Notes: generated by a model from the letters alone, not told the origin. Positions 24,412 to 36,497 are shown, counted from the first letter of the stretch. The stretch is 64,000 nucleotides of DNA from Paracentrotus lividus (GCA_940671915.1 CALNVZ010000641.1:34502816-34566815); one strand, 5' to 3'. Translations and numbers: made by a program.

Positions 24412-25040
24412 TTAAAGGTGTGTAATGGTATGCAAATTTCTTATGTCATTTGGTGAAGCATTCCAAACATCTGGGCCATGACGTCGAACTGATTTATTAG
24501 CTAATGCGGTGCGGGGATTGACTAAATATATATTTGCTGATTGTCTAGTTGAATAAGAGTGAACATCATTGTTTCGCCTAAAAATAGACGAAAATGAAGT
24601 AGGCAAACTTTTCTTATTGTACCTATACATAAAGTGTGCGGTTTGCAGAAAATTTATGTCATTGATCGTAAGGCTCTTCAGTTTGATGAAGAGTGGTTGT
24701 CTATGGTCAAGAAATCCTGCCCCAGCAGAAATGCGTATAGCTTTCTTTTGTAAGAGTAGAATATTATTTGTGACACACTTAGATGTTGCCCAAAGAAGAT
24801 TACAGTAAGATATGTATGGTAGGATTAAAGTATTATACAACATTAAAATCTCTTCATCAGGAACTACATATTTCACTTTATATAATATTCCAATATTTCG
24901 GGATATTGGTGTTCTTATGCGTTTCAGATGATCACACTAGTTTAGGTTTTCATTGATGTAAACACCTAAAAATTTGGTGCAGGTCTTTTTTTTTCCAATA
25001 ACACATCATCTAATTTTACTTCTGGATTTCTCTGTTCATG
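24412..25040 (-). pseudogene. LINE reverse-transcriptase C-terminal remnant (CR1/L2-like)
   Basis: The minus strand reads TKFLGVYINENLN, then a TAG (24937-24939) where such proteins have Trp, then CDHLKRIRTPISRNIGILYK and a 154-codon open stretch ending at 24412. That stretch contains LYNTLILPYISYCNLLWA, LLQKKAIRISAGA and RRHGPDVWNASPNDIR. This is the thumb/C-terminal region of a CR1/L2-group non-LTR retrotransposon. A further upstream piece, PEVKLDD, is out of frame. The polymerase domain with YxDD is absent. It is dead by truncation, nonsense and frameshift. Confidence 0.8.
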
Positions 25041-25158
25041 AAATAAATGGAATAGAAATAAAATAAAGTCATTAATGAGGATTTTTGTTTCTACACCTAT
25101 AGCTATATCTCCATGTCAGGAATTCAGTGAAATTATGATAAAACCTGATTAGAGCATA

Positions 25159-25798
25159 TACAGTTGAGGCCAGAAGTTTACATACACCCAGGGAATTCAA
25201 TGAAAATTGTTCACTTGCCAGACATCATAAAAGTGCTTGTATCTTCAGAAATATTAGCACTGCCATGACAAATTTGGTATCAAGTAAAATAGATTATCAA
25301 GCTCTTTCACATGAATGGGATGACGTTGGGACTATAGTATATTTTAAGCCAAATTTTATTTGTAGAAAACAAGAAATATTTGTGCCAAATTTATTCTATT
25401 GTTAGTCATAATATTTCCAAACATCGTTTCATAGCAATATATATTGTGAAATTTATGAATGATATTACATTTTGTATCATCATATGTCACCATCGAAAAG
25501 AAACAATTGTAATTTGAAATGTTTGTGTTGAAAAATAAAGAGCACAGAAGAAATGATTTGGTTGAGATTTTTGACAAGTGTAAAATGTGAAGATTTTAGC
25601 GAAAAATTGACACTTAAATATTCATCAGCTCCTGATGACAAGCCAGTGTGATGAAAGAACATGACATACTGATTTGTTTGATACCAAATTTGTCATTATA
25701 TAGTTATTTCTTAAGATAAAGTAATTTTATGGTGTTTGGCAAGTGTACAACTTCCATTGAATTTTCAAGGTGTATGCAAACTGCTGGCCTCAACTGTA
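25159..25798. mobile_element. Tc1-like MITE with Sleeping Beauty-like ends
   Basis: The ends read TACAGTTGAGGCCAGAAGTT inwards from both sides and continue to a TACACC word, with TA at each terminus. This is very close to the terminal repeat of fish Tc1-like elements. Inner words such as GACAAATTTGGTATCAA (about 25268) and its complement (about 25680) extend the imperfect inverted repeat to well over 100 bp. There is no transposase. Confidence 0.8.
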
Positions 25799-25842
25799 CA
25801 TGTATAGGCTATCTTCAATGAAAATGGTCGACAAATTTTAAA

Positions 25843-26078
25843 ATGGATACCAATTTCATCGGTCTGATAATATGTACAGTTGGTGTTTTCGGGGTGCTCC
25901 GACCTGTTGACTTTGGTAACCACTTGACTGCGTTATGGTCACTGGATATCTGGAACCTTGTTTGTCAACAACTTGTCCAGTATGACTGTGATTCTTGTGG
26001 GACTTTTGATAGCCTGGAGCAGAGATGTTTTCAATTGATCGAAGAAACCCATTATTACAGCTGGGAAATTTGGCTTTG
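25843..26078 (+). CDS. Possible claudin-like exon
   Basis: An open stretch starting MDTNFIGLIICTVGVFGVL could be a first membrane segment. It is followed by DIWNLVC, then a second Cys about eight residues later and FDSL, reminiscent of the W-x-G-L-W-xx-C..C..(Y/F)DSL pattern of claudin/PMP22 first extracellular loops. The frame runs to TAA at 26080, and a GTAAAA donor at 26079 would allow splicing just before it. No downstream exon was found, and the match is short, so this remains a guess. The alternative is chance open frame in repeat flank. Confidence 0.25.
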
Positions 26079-26193
26079 GTAAAACCAATAGCAGAGGTGT
26101 TGGGCTCCTTGAGAATGCTAGAAGTTACTATCTAACATTAGTGGATAGACTCAGCCCCATAAGTCATCTAGAACTACCGGGTGAGTCAGAAAA

Positions 26194-26403
26194 TTGACTA
26201 CATTTTGTATGAGAATTTTGTATGAAAATTAGATTGACTCGTCAAGTAATGCACGAATAAGTACACATCAAAGAGTAAATTGCCACTGACAGACCTAAAA
26301 ATACCTCCTAATATTTTTGGAAAGAGAATATTTTGTCTTTGACGTGTGCTCACTCGTGCCTGACTCTACAGATCTATCTCATTTTCATACAAAATGTAGT
26401 CAA
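26194..26403. repeat. Hairpin with perfect 19-bp arms
   Basis: TTGACTACATTTTGTATGA at 26194-26212 has its exact complement at 26385-26403. It is likely a small foldback MITE of about 210 bp. The centre is not repetitive. Confidence 0.65.
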
Positions 26404-26478
26404 TATGTGTAACAACACCCCTGTCACGTTATTAAGCGGAAGACATTTTCGTGGAAAAGTTATGCTCTTTTAATCAGG

Positions 26479-26673
26479 ATGAAGTTGCTATTTTTTTTAA
26501 TAGCTTTTTGTTATTTTGATTTTACCCCCATTCTGGCACAATTTGAAATTGACATGTTCGCAAACAATGCATCGCGTTCATCCAAGCGTAAAGATATAAC
26601 ACACAAAATCGGTACCAAAAGATGCGGGAACAGTTACTCTTTCGGAATATGTATAATAGTTTGGGGTTTATAA
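26479..26673 (+). CDS. Candidate small secreted peptide precursor
   Basis: A single 64-residue frame begins with a plausible signal peptide (MKLLFFLIAFCYFDFTPILA) and contains two dibasic sites (SSKR and GTKR). It ends CGNSYSFGICIIVWGL, where two Cys are separated by eight residues. Signal peptide, dibasic cleavage and a disulphide-looped C-terminal peptide is the layout of many neuropeptide precursors. I do not recognise the mature peptide as a known family. It is short, lies next to LINE debris, and could be chance. Confidence 0.3.
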   Translation: MKLLFFLIAFCYFDFTPILAQFEIDMFANNASRSSKRKDITHKIGTKRCGNSYSFGICIIVWGL

Positions 26674-26807
26674 ATGGGTTCTCTTTTATTGACATTTTCC
26701 TAAGTGTCAAGTTTTTTCTGACTCACTCGGTAGGCCTACAACTTGGATCTACAGCGATACAAAGACTAACATCAACAAGAACTGTCCTTGGTGCTGATAT
26801 TGGCATC

Positions 26808-28640
26808 AACCATACATACATACATACATATTGGTATTTCTATAGAGCTCTTCCATTTAAGAAATGCACAAAGCGCTCCACAATATATATATGAATAAAA
26901 AAATATTTCTGCTCTCCAAGTGCTTACAATTTAAAGACAAAATAAGTATGTTTTCAGTTTCTTCTAAACAATGAAACTGAGTGACATGTGCGAAGTTCAA
27001 TAGGGAAACTATTCCAAATAGTTGGACCAGAGAAACTTATAGATTGCTGACCTTTATTTGAGTTCATTTTAGGAGTTTGCAATAGAATAGGGTCGGTTCT
27101 TGATCGTAGTGAATAAGTATATTGCAGGACTGGAGAAAACAAGCTTGAGAAGTATTGAGGAGTCTGGTTATTTAAGGACATGGAAACAAACAATGCAATT
27201 TTATAGGGTAGATGTAGGGAATACCGGCCACTTAAGCTCATTTGCTTAATTAGCACATGAAAACAATAAAATCACAAAAGAAAAAGATTCTCAATGCTTA
27301 GCTACATCATTCAACTTTATTTTCCAAAAAAAATGAGTTAATCAAATATTTGTTGAGGCAGTTATATGCAAATAATGACGTCATCGTAAATTGTCCGGCA
27401 TTCCCTACAGTGTAGGAAATACCGGACAGTATGTTTTTACCCTTTTTTTTGGATAAAGATCTGGCTGGAAGGACTGATTTGAATGTAAAGCATCAACTTA
27501 TCATGTTTGTATTGATTTTTTATAACATTATTCATTTTTAGAAGATTATATGCATTTTACTACAACATTTCAAAACACTCAGAATAACTTTATATCTCAT
27601 GTAGATCATGACATATCACAATAATAATAAAGAGAAATAGACATTTCAAAATTGTCAAACAATTTAATAAATAAATATAAAACATTATGTATGCAACTTA
27701 CTATTTGATCTACATGCTTAGCAACTCAACCCGGAAGTAAAACAAACAACTGTCCATGTGGTGTCCGGTATTCCCTTCACAAAAAAATGACTGACTAGCA
27801 CTTTTCAACACACTGCCACCCCAATACACAGGCTTTGTACAGTGCAAACACTCCATACAAGTTTGGCCCACCCTCGACACATGTCCATAATGCATGAAAT
27901 AGAGGTCATGCCCCAATTCTATTTTTATACCATCACATTCACTAAAATGTCAATTTTTACATCAGGCCATTTTTCAGGCTGCAAATTTTCCTACCTTGAC
28001 TGATTGTGGTAACTTTCTCGGAGATTTCTCACTTGTTGTTGTCGAATACAGCATTCAACCTTCCCAGACAGACCACCTGACCAATAGATGCCGGTATTTC
28101 AACTCAGTTGATCTTCTTTTGGCAGCTAGGGCTGGACATGTGGTGACCGTCCGATATTCCCTACTGTCCGGTATTCCCTACATCTACCCTATGTGATTTT
28201 TTTTTTTTTTTTTTTTTTTTGTACGGGCAACCAGTGGAGTTCTCTAAGTAGAGGGGAAACGTGATCACATTTCCTAGATCTTTTAATAATACGAGCTGCA
28301 CCATTCTGAATGCGTTGAAGTCTCTGAACATCTAAAAGATTAATATTATTTAAAAGTGAATTAGCATTATCAAGTCTGCTTAAAACCAGAGAACGAACAG
28401 CGTGATGACATGCCTCAGCCGTTAACATCTTTCTTACCCTAGAAATATTACACAGGTGAAAATTGAGTATCTTGCAGAGTGAAGTAATATGTTGAGACAT
28501 GGACAGAAAAGAGTCGAGTTCAACACCTAGAGTTCTAACGGATTCAGTGGGTTCCACGATTACATCACCGATTGACAAGTGAATATCATTCGGTAGATAA
28601 TGTCTAAGTCTAGGAGAAATGGTCAATAGACCATGAACTT
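26808..28640 (-). pseudogene. LINE remnant interrupted by an inverted-repeat element
   Basis: The minus strand from 28640 encodes SVRTLGVELDSFLSMSQHI and VQRLQRIQNGAARI up to LHWLPV at 28220. After the insertion at 27206-28189 it resumes LPYKIALFVSMSLN and then SISFSGPTIWNSFPIELR. It ends in a 3' region with TAAATTGTAAGCGCTTGGAG-like sequence and a CATA microsatellite tail at 26810-26831. This is the C-terminal reverse-transcriptase region plus 3' end of an L2/CR1-type LINE. A poly-A tract at the insertion edge (28199-28219) adds further disruption. It is 5'-truncated at about 28640 against another LINE in the opposite orientation. Confidence 0.8.
27206..28189. mobile_element. 984-bp element with CCGGTATTCCCTA words
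   Basis: Terminal inverted repeat GGGTAGATGTAGGGAATACC (continuing CGG) at both ends, flanked by TA. The terminal word GTCCGGTATTCCCTA recurs inside: 27393 and 27413 form an inverted pair five bases apart, then come 27763, 28089 (partial), 28149 and 28166, the last belonging to the right end. The interior is AT-rich with no transposase. It interrupts a LINE, so it is a real insertion. Confidence 0.8.
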
Positions 28641-30345
28641 GTGATGGCAACATTCAAACTTAAGCTGGACTCAAGACGTCGCTCAAAGAGCAGTCGTATC
28701 TGTTTTGACTTGGACAAACTGAAAGATCCCCAAATTGCAGATGTGTTCCAGGCCCAAGTGGGTTGGAAGTTTGCAGCCCTCAATATACATGTAGTTCACT
28801 GCACATTGATGCACTCTCGAACAACATCACAGAAACCCTAATCTCAACAGCTAATGAGGTTCTTCGTAAGAAATGGAAGAAAATCAAGACATGGGTCACA
28901 AATGAAGTTCTTAACGGTTGACCTATGTGACAACAGAAAAAATTTGCTGAAAGAGAAGCAGGAAAACATTTAAAAAAAGGAAACAATAGGAGCAAACAAA
29001 GAAGTTAGTAGGAAAATGAAGGCAGCCAGAGAATATTGGATAGAACAACAGTGTTTCATTATGGAGAGCAGTTTGGAAACAGGTAACAGTAAAGGAGGTC
29101 TATAAAACCCTCAGAGTTAACAAAGTCCCTGAAGTACAGGAGGAAAGTCCAGAAGTACTGAAGGTGGAGGTTAAAGCAGCAGTGAAGAGCTTCACAGTGC
29201 AGAAAATCACTAGGTGTGGACAATGTACAGCCTGAGGTACTGAAAAATGCAGGAAAATCAATCATGGCAACCCTTCAAAAAAAATCTGGGAAAAGAAAAA
29301 AAAAAAAAGGATTATTCTGCTTCCTAAGAAGGGAAATGCCAAAATTACAGAACCATTACTCTGATCAATCACCTAGCAAGGTCATGCTCCCTGTCATCCT
29401 TAACTGACTGAAAACTAAGGCCGAGAAACTACTTTCAGAAGAGGAAACTTGCTTAGGGCCGATCGGAGCACTGTGGAACAAATTTTTAATTGTAGAGTCC
29501 TCATTGAAAAACACCTACAACATCAGAAGGACCTGCTCCCTAATTTTATTGACTTCAATAGAGCCTTTGAAAGAGTTTGGCATGATGATCTTGGAGCTAG
29601 TTCAAGTCATCCAAGCCCTTTATGAACACTCCAGGAGCTCAGTGCTCTTAAACAATGTGGCAGGAGTGTTATTTCCAGCAACTGTTGGTGTAAGGTAGGG
29701 GTGCCTCCTTTACCCCGTTCTTGTCAATCTCTTTCTGAAGCAAATTATGTTGGAGACCCTCGAGAGTAAGCATCTATCTCCTTTGGTGGAAGGCCTGTCT
29801 GTAATCTTTGCTTTGCGCATGAATGGAGAACTGTTGCAAGAGGTTACCAGCTTCAAATAATTAGGAGCAACACTGTCTATCAAAAGATGTCACCAGCACG
29901 ACAGAGATCTGCATTAAAAGTGCTACAGTTACTGCAGCTATGACAAGACTATTCAGGATTTGGAAGAGTAAGATCGGTATGAGGCATGGACACCTCAGAT
30001 CGATACAGACTTTTGAAACTTAATGCCAGAGGAAGCTATTTGGCGTCTTCTATACAAAGACCACAAAACCAACAAATACGTATTGACCACAGTCAGAAAC
30101 CCATCGGGCCGAGGATCATCAAGCGGTGTAAGCTAGCATGGTTTGGTAACCTCACTTGACACAATAATGCACAGTTAAGGTGGAATGAGAATGACAAAGG
30201 ACAAGCTGGGCTGAATGTCTTGGACAGATGTGACAATGCCAGAGCTAGTGTAGACTGCAACTGATGGGGAGGCATGCTTCTTCGGCTCTCAAGTCTCACC
30301 AGCAACGACTCTGGAACAGTCAAGGGATTGAGTGAATGATTATCG
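28641..30345 (+). pseudogene. Decayed LINE (endonuclease/reverse-transcriptase type)
   Basis: Translation in shifting frames gives FKLKLDSRRRSKSSRICFDL, KKWKKIKTWVTNEVLNG, LLPKKGNAKI, a motif A-like block DFNRAFERVWHDDLG near 29550, and AMTRLFRIWKSKI. This is the order of a non-LTR retrotransposon from connector through reverse transcriptase. Many frameshifts and stops are present, and a gap removes the region after motif A. The 3' part (30060-30340) corresponds to the post-polymerase segment. It is not functional. Confidence 0.75.
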
Positions 30346-30544
30346 CGAACCCAGCTGTAAGATGTTTTGATTTCATTTAATCGATATTGACCTAGTTAAA
30401 AGATGCAGTTTTTTTTAACACTTTCACGATTGCCTGAGTGTGTATGGTTTTAAACTAATCTATTCTTTCATATTGCTTGGAAATAGATGTGTGTTTTTTT
30501 TTCAATAAATCTCATTACAAAGAGTCCGGAAAATGGATATGAAT

Positions 30545-32347
30545 TTAGATACTAAATAGTTTTTTGTATACGAGAATGTTGTCTCCATCGCAAGCAATCA
30601 TTTTCCCTGACGACGCCATCATCACACGAGACCATAGAAGGTATCCCCAATTATTTATAGTATCAATTCTGGTTGATATAGGGAATGATGCTACCCTTCT
30701 CTCTTTCATATCACCGCCACTCATCACCTGATCAATCACACACGTCTTGCACTCATCATCTGATGTCACGACGTAGAGGTCGTCTGTTATAGGATCGATG
30801 CAGGTATTCAGGATTTCGTCACTATGGGGGATTTCCCTGCGAGCACCCTCTCTGTCAATGATGAACACTCTGTGATCTGGGGGTGAGGGTCTAGCGATGA
30901 TGTGACCTGAAGACAGCACACCGCACATCTTCACATTCTCTTTGTTCGTGATTGTATTGATGATCTTACCATCAGCTGGGTTGATGACGTATATCTTAGG
31001 CTGACCCGGCTCAGCAGAGATGATCATTCCATCCTGATCAACAGCAACGTCCACCATTGTGTCACCATCCGTCGTGTTTCTTGGTATTGTGACGTCATTC
31101 ATGAGCTTCCACTGTCTGTCATACACGCTGATGCATCCAGTCAATCTATCTCTTGTAACGAAATCATGGCATTTACCACATACTACCTTTTCATCATTCA
31201 GCAATGCACATGACAGAATCCATGATCTATCACTACCAATTATAACTTTCTGAGTGGTTCTAGTGTTCATATCTAACATGTATGTAAGACATGTATCTTC
31301 TGTGATGATCACATGACATTCATCTATACATCCTACAATGCCTGGAAATGTGACTTCATCTCTGACACTGATTGTATCAGTGAGCTTCCACTCCCAATCA
31401 TACCCATCAATCCTCCCATTATACTTCTCTCTCCCAACACCTCTCACAAACCTCACACCTGACACAGTACGAGTGATATGTTTCACCCCATCCTCAACCA
31501 GTGGCTTCTTTAGTTCATCAGCAACTGATGCGTTAACACGATGCCCGTCTTTGACCACATATCTATCTTCCTCAATTACTCTGTCAAGTGTCTGCAATGT
31601 TTTCTCTGTGGTATTCATGTGATCTTTCCATAATTTCTCCAACTCACCAATCTTTTTATTGATCTCTTCACAGATATCTTGAATGTCAGTATCAATAACC
31701 TGCTGTTTAATGTCAATGGATCCTAGTCTTTTCACTGCAATCTTGCTGTTTAGTTCAAGCCTCTCCTTTCTGTCCTCATCGTTCCTTTGGATCTCATCAT
31801 ACATCTTTTGGATCTCTTCTCTGAGTTTGTTATTCTTCCCATTGATCTCTTTGTTGATTTTTGAAGCATCTTCTTGTTCTCTGTCTTTGCTTATTTTCTT
31901 CGCTTCATTGATGGTTGAATCAAGTTCATTTTTGATTGCTTGTAGATGGGCATCGGTGTCCTTTCTACACTGGTAGATCTGGCTTCCATAATCGTGATAC
32001 AACTTAAGCTTGTCCTTCGTCTGTTCTTTCAAAGCATTAAGCTTTGCTCTATTTTCCACGAGTGCACCTTCTATGTCCTGATGTACACATTTGTGCTGAC
32101 GGTGATCTATCGATGCGCAAACTAAACATAAGCCTTCACAATGGGTCTTACAATAAAGTTTTATTTCTTCGTCATGTTTCTCGCAATACAGATTGGGCCT
32201 ACCCTTTCTTGCCTTGCCGATGCATCCTTCTTTAGAAGCGCAGTCATCACAGAGCTTCTTCTTCTTCTTCACGTAGTACGTCACATCAGTGATCGCCTCA
32301 CAGTCCTCTCCTTCACAGATGTCTTCTGAACTGAATCCAGACCCCAT
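30545..32347 (-). CDS. TRIM-like B-box/coiled-coil/propeller protein, no RING
   Basis: A 600-residue protein in one coding exon. Cysteines at 11, 16, 33 and 36 form a possible B-box1-like zinc site. A B-box2 follows with C55, H58, C66, C74, C77, H82 and H85. Residues about 100-270 are a charged coiled coil. Residues about 320-600 look like a repeated beta-propeller (NHL/WD-like) with motifs such as ISVYDRQWKLMNDV. There is no RING, so direct E3 ligase activity is doubtful. Scaffold or cytoplasmic innate-immune roles are known for relatives, but the function here is inferred only. A strong acceptor (TTCTGCAG, pyrimidine tract from a CT microsatellite) lies at 32366, making exon start 32365 and implying a separate 5' UTR exon. 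A weak ATTAAA on the minus strand near 30375 could serve polyadenylation. Confidence 0.85.
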   Translation of the reverse strand: MGSGFSSEDICEGEDCEAITDVTYYVKKKKKLCDDCASKEGCIGKARKGRPNLYCEKHDEEIKLYCKTHCEGLCLVCASIDHRQHKCVHQDIEGALVENRAKLNALKEQTKDKLKLYHDYGSQIYQCRKDTDAHLQAIKNELDSTINEAKKISKDREQEDASKINKEINGKNNKLREEIQKMYDEIQRNDEDRKERLELNSKIAVKRLGSIDIKQQVIDTDIQDICEEINKKIGELEKLWKDHMNTTEKTLQTLDRVIEEDRYVVKDGHRVNASVADELKKPLVEDGVKHITRTVSGVRFVRGVGREKYNGRIDGYDWEWKLTDTISVRDEVTFPGIVGCIDECHVIITEDTCLTYMLDMNTRTTQKVIIGSDRSWILSCALLNDEKVVCGKCHDFVTRDRLTGCISVYDRQWKLMNDVTIPRNTTDGDTMVDVAVDQDGMIISAEPGQPKIYVINPADGKIINTITNKENVKMCGVLSSGHIIARPSPPDHRVFIIDREGARREIPHSDEILNTCIDPITDDLYVVTSDDECKTCVIDQVMSGGDMKERRVASFPISTRIDTINNWGYLLWSRVMMASSGKMIACDGDNILVYKKLFSI

Positions 32348-32365
32348 GTTGATCAGAATATCGAC

Positions 32366-32450
32366 CTGCAGAAGAGAAAGAGCAATAATTGAAAGAGAGA
32401 TAGAGATATAAAGAGAGAGAGAGAGAGAGGGAGATAGAGAGAAAAGAAAG
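32366..32450 (-). promoter_or_regulatory. 3' splice acceptor with microsatellite pyrimidine tract
   Basis: Read on the minus strand, a (CT)n run at about 32409-32430 is followed by more pyrimidines and TTCTCTTCTGCAG, then the exon carrying the TRIM-like start codon. Expansion or loss of the microsatellite could change splicing strength. Confidence 0.6.
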
Positions 32451-33666
32451 GAGAAGAATTAGATTTAGTGCATGTAGAGAAAGTAAAAGAAAGCTAAAGA
32501 TGAATTTATATTATATGGGAAGTACACTGTTCGTGTTAAAGGTGATTTTTTTTTTTTTTTTTTTTTTTATGGCTCTGGCAACATGTTTTTGCTCGGGCTT
32601 TAATTTCTGGAATATGTTTGTTTCCACTTTCACTTTTCAAGACACTGGCTATATCTAGGACATTCCTCGTACCCTTTCCGGGATTTTTTCCCAAAAATAA
32701 AGATTTGCCAATTAAACATCACAATATGCCCCCTTTTCTCATTTTGGGGCCCCTTTTTAATTAACCCGGCGGATCATGCCCCCTACCCTGATTCCTTCAC
32801 CCAGTAAACGTTTCTGAGGTGTAGGGTTGTTGTTGTTCTTTTCGTTAAATCTATGGTTATACATGTAGGTTTAGGTCTCGTGTCTATGGCAGGGATTGAA
32901 GTAAAAAGTGAGGTTTGTAAAAAATCAATCTCTACAATAATTTTTTGGGGAAGATAGAAATTTCAATGGTGTTAAAATTCATAAAATCAACTGTTGAACC
33001 CACATGAAATTAATTTTTGTCCCTTCTCCGAGACAAAAGACCTAAGCCGGTAACCATAAACCTAAAACGGGGTATCCCACTGAGAAGCGAACCCAGGCAA
33101 ATGAAGCAAATTATATGTTATATATAGAGAGAGAGTCTAGCCAACGTTATACAGAGCGAGTGAAAAACAAAAAGTCCCATCAATTTGAAGTTGTCTTGCT
33201 TGGAGTATGAAAACTGATTATTGGGTTTCAAGATTTGTATTGCTTCTGTTCAATTACCCCCCCCCCCCCCCCAAAAAAAAGAGCATATTTTGGTATTTTT
33301 AAAAGGATTTCATTACACCATGACGTTATAAACGACAATCTTTCAGAGACTGCAAAATCTTACTTGAGGCAACTGGTTAGGTGAAGATTAAAAAAAAAAC
33401 TACTTGTATAAAATATGCACACGCACAGACACACACCAGCACACATACGCACACACATACACCCTCACGCACCCTCAAACGCACCCTCGCACACTGCCCA
33501 TCTTTCTCTGTTAGTCTTACACTTCACTCAAACATACTTATTCAAATTTGCTTCTTTATTATATATCATCTCAGAATCTCTTTGCAATTTTTCTCTCATT
33601 ATTGTTTTAAATTGTGTTTAGGCCTACGGGTTTGTGTGTGTGTGTGTGTGTGTGTGTTTTTTTTTG

Positions 33667-33698
<32 letters not shown>

Positions 33699-34470
33699 CG
33701 TTGGAGAGAGAGGGACAGAGAGACTGAAAGGAGAATGAAAGGGGAAAAAGAGAGAAAAGCAGATATCTCTCTATCATTCTTTTCTCAACCTCTTTCTTTC
33801 ACCCTTCCCATCCCAACACATCCACTTACATACACACACGTCAACCATTACACAGACGTTGAGAGAAAATCACATAGAGAATTAGAACTTATGATAGCGC
33901 GATGAAGAAGGATAGTGTGAGAATGTATAAGTGAGAGCTTGTGGGAGTGTGTGAGGGTCAGCGTAATTGTGGATCTGTATGTGTTGTATTGTGTTGTGTG
34001 TGAGTGCACATATATTTTGCTCAATTCTCACACAGTCACTTGTCCAAAGTGAAATTTAGATTGTCGGTTATTAATTAAAATAAAAAATAAAAATCAAATC
34101 AAATAAATAATAAAAGAAGTTACCAGCATAATTGTGTGCTTAAAAGTAATCCTTGAGCCTTTCCACTGACATGTTGCTGGGTATTCAACCCTTTATAGCA
34201 TTCAACAACAAACAATAAATAAAAATAAATTCGTAAGGAAATTTGAACATGTTCATTTTTTTTTTTTTTTTTTTTGCGAAATATTATCAAAAGAAAAATT
34301 CAGGCGAATCGAAAAAATCCAAACGAACCTGAAACCGAAAAGTTCGCTTCATTTGGTAATGCAGGACAAAGGACATTTTTGTTTTTGGACTCCATTCATT
34401 TGAAAAATTAGCTAAAAATTCACTTCATTTGCCTAGGTTCCAGTTACTCCTTTATCCGGAAAACACATAA
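32451..34470. other. Spacer rich in simple repeats
   Basis: No gene recognised. It holds poly-T at 32548-32568 and 34258-34275, poly-C at 33259, a CA-rich tract (33411-33490), two GT microsatellites (about 33632-33657 and 33667-33700) and adjacent GA-rich sequence. A 174-codon frame across the CA/GT tracts is a low-complexity artefact. Confidence 0.6.
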
Positions 34471-36497
34471 GGGCAATTCCACAGAAATCCGGACAAGGGT
34501 GCCAGAAATTCAAAGTGATATTTGGTTAAAATAATGTCGATTTTCAAAAAATACATGAGTTGAAGTTTTAAGAATCAATAAAATTTTTACCGCTGGGGGC
34601 CATTTTCAACTTCTAAACAAATGCCGAAGTATTCCAATAGATTTTTGGTATAGAAAAGGTATATTTACAAAAAACTCATTTTCATTTTCCCAACTAAAAG
34701 TTTTCTGTTCCAGATAATCTTTCACATGGATAAAGTTGTATGAAAGACACTTTATCAAACAGTTTTTCAAAAAATTTGGTTCAATTGTGACTTTAGTAAA
34801 AAACTTGAGATTTAAATTACCCTCATTTGGGATGTAACGTCAGTTACCGAAAACATGAACTTGTTTATTTTTTTCCACAACGAAGAAAGTATCAACTATG
34901 CCAAATAAGATTTCTAATGTATGACTGCATCTCATTATTATCAATACCAAAGCTATGGATATTCAACATACAATCAAGTAAAAATTGACAGCTGATTTGT
35001 GTAACGTCAGTTACCATGACCTAGTGTAACGTCAGTTACCATGATACAATTATCATTTCTTAGAAAACAATTACAAGTTGGACTCCTGTATGTATCTGGA
35101 GTAATTACCATTGATTAAACTAATCATCTAATGATAAAAAGACTGTATGTGTTAATGGTAACTTCTTCTTTTGATGATTTAAGAGTTGGGAAAAGCCATG
35201 TAGTGTACATGTTCATGTAGGCCTAAGCCCCTCCAAATCTACTTTCGATTTTCAGTAATTATCTATTGATGTGATCAAGATTCATTGCTATATATCCTGT
35301 ATTTGGAATATGAGCCAACAAGTTTAAATGTTATGATAAAAGTAAATACAATTTTTGGTTGTATTAAAAAACTTCTCACTGTATTTTTATAATACATAAA
35401 TGAAGAAGAAAATAGAAAAAAAAAGTATGATCCAAGCGTCTACATGTATGTCTGTGCATCTGCTGATATGTTTGCGATTGTTGATAGAACAAAGCACAGA
35501 ACAAACACTTTACTTTGCTAGGCTTTCATTTTAATGCCAAAGACTAACAGCAATTTTCATCAAATTTCAATACCCAGCTTTGAAATTCAGCATTTCATTA
35601 CTACTGACCATAACTTTGTACAAAATTAGTTAAATGGAAATTACTGTTCATACATTAAGTTTGAATTGAGGAAGAAACTGTTAACAAATGATTTTTAAAA
35701 GGTTGATAACAATTCACCTAAAAATTGTTGTGAGCTGTGAGGATTTAGAATCAATAAATGATAATAAGTGAATCCAATTCTGCAAGATTCACATGCACCA
35801 CACAAAAATACATGTGTGGGACATCCTATGTGTATTAATCATTCAAAAAACTATTTTAGAGTTTCTGATATGTTAATACTAACATATTCCAATATTTATG
35901 TGATGGAATACACATGTAGTAGTAAAAAATAAAATTTTCAAAATATTCTATACAAACCCTATAGGAAATGTATGTGTACAACTGTCATGTTCACAGTAAA
36001 GTTTTAGCAGAATAATAGGAAAATGATTACATTACTTCGTTATTTGGCAATCTGTTGCCTAGAAACATAGGTATGATATCATATCAACACATAATTCCAA
36101 AAGCCAGGAAAAAAAATATTTGGATCCGATTCAAAATTGGGATTTTACATGTGTAAAGTCTATGGAAGATGTAAGGGTAACGTCAGTTACGTAACGTCAG
36201 TTACCAACATGTCTTCACAAAAGTTTCCGCAGCATAAACAAAATTATGAAAAATCTCTTCTTATTTTGCAAATCTGTTCATAAAGACCTAGGTATGATGT
36301 CATATAAGACTTATCACTATAACACGTCGTGGACATGAGATAATTGAGATTTGATCAAACACCCTGATTTTGCATGTCCGTTTTCTGTAACGTCAGTTAC
36401 CGACACGTTTTTGCTTGGCGTTTCAATGAAAATGATTGTTTGGGTGGAATTTTTTTTATACAACGCCTTGCTTTTACACTTACTTCTTTAGGTATAT

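Noticed and set aside
31338..31976. Two ~95-codon frames on + inside the TRIM-like exon
   Set aside because: They are antisense shadows of the 600-residue minus-strand protein and have no motifs.
33381..33905. A 174-codon + frame
   Set aside because: It spans CA and GT microsatellites and reads as His-Thr and Cys-Val runs. It is a low-complexity artefact.
34834..36401. GTAACGTCAGTTAC copies as an enhancer with CRE half-sites
   Set aside because: The words lie inside an inverted-repeat-bounded mobile element with no adjacent gene. Transposon binding sites are the simpler reading, though host-factor binding is not excluded.
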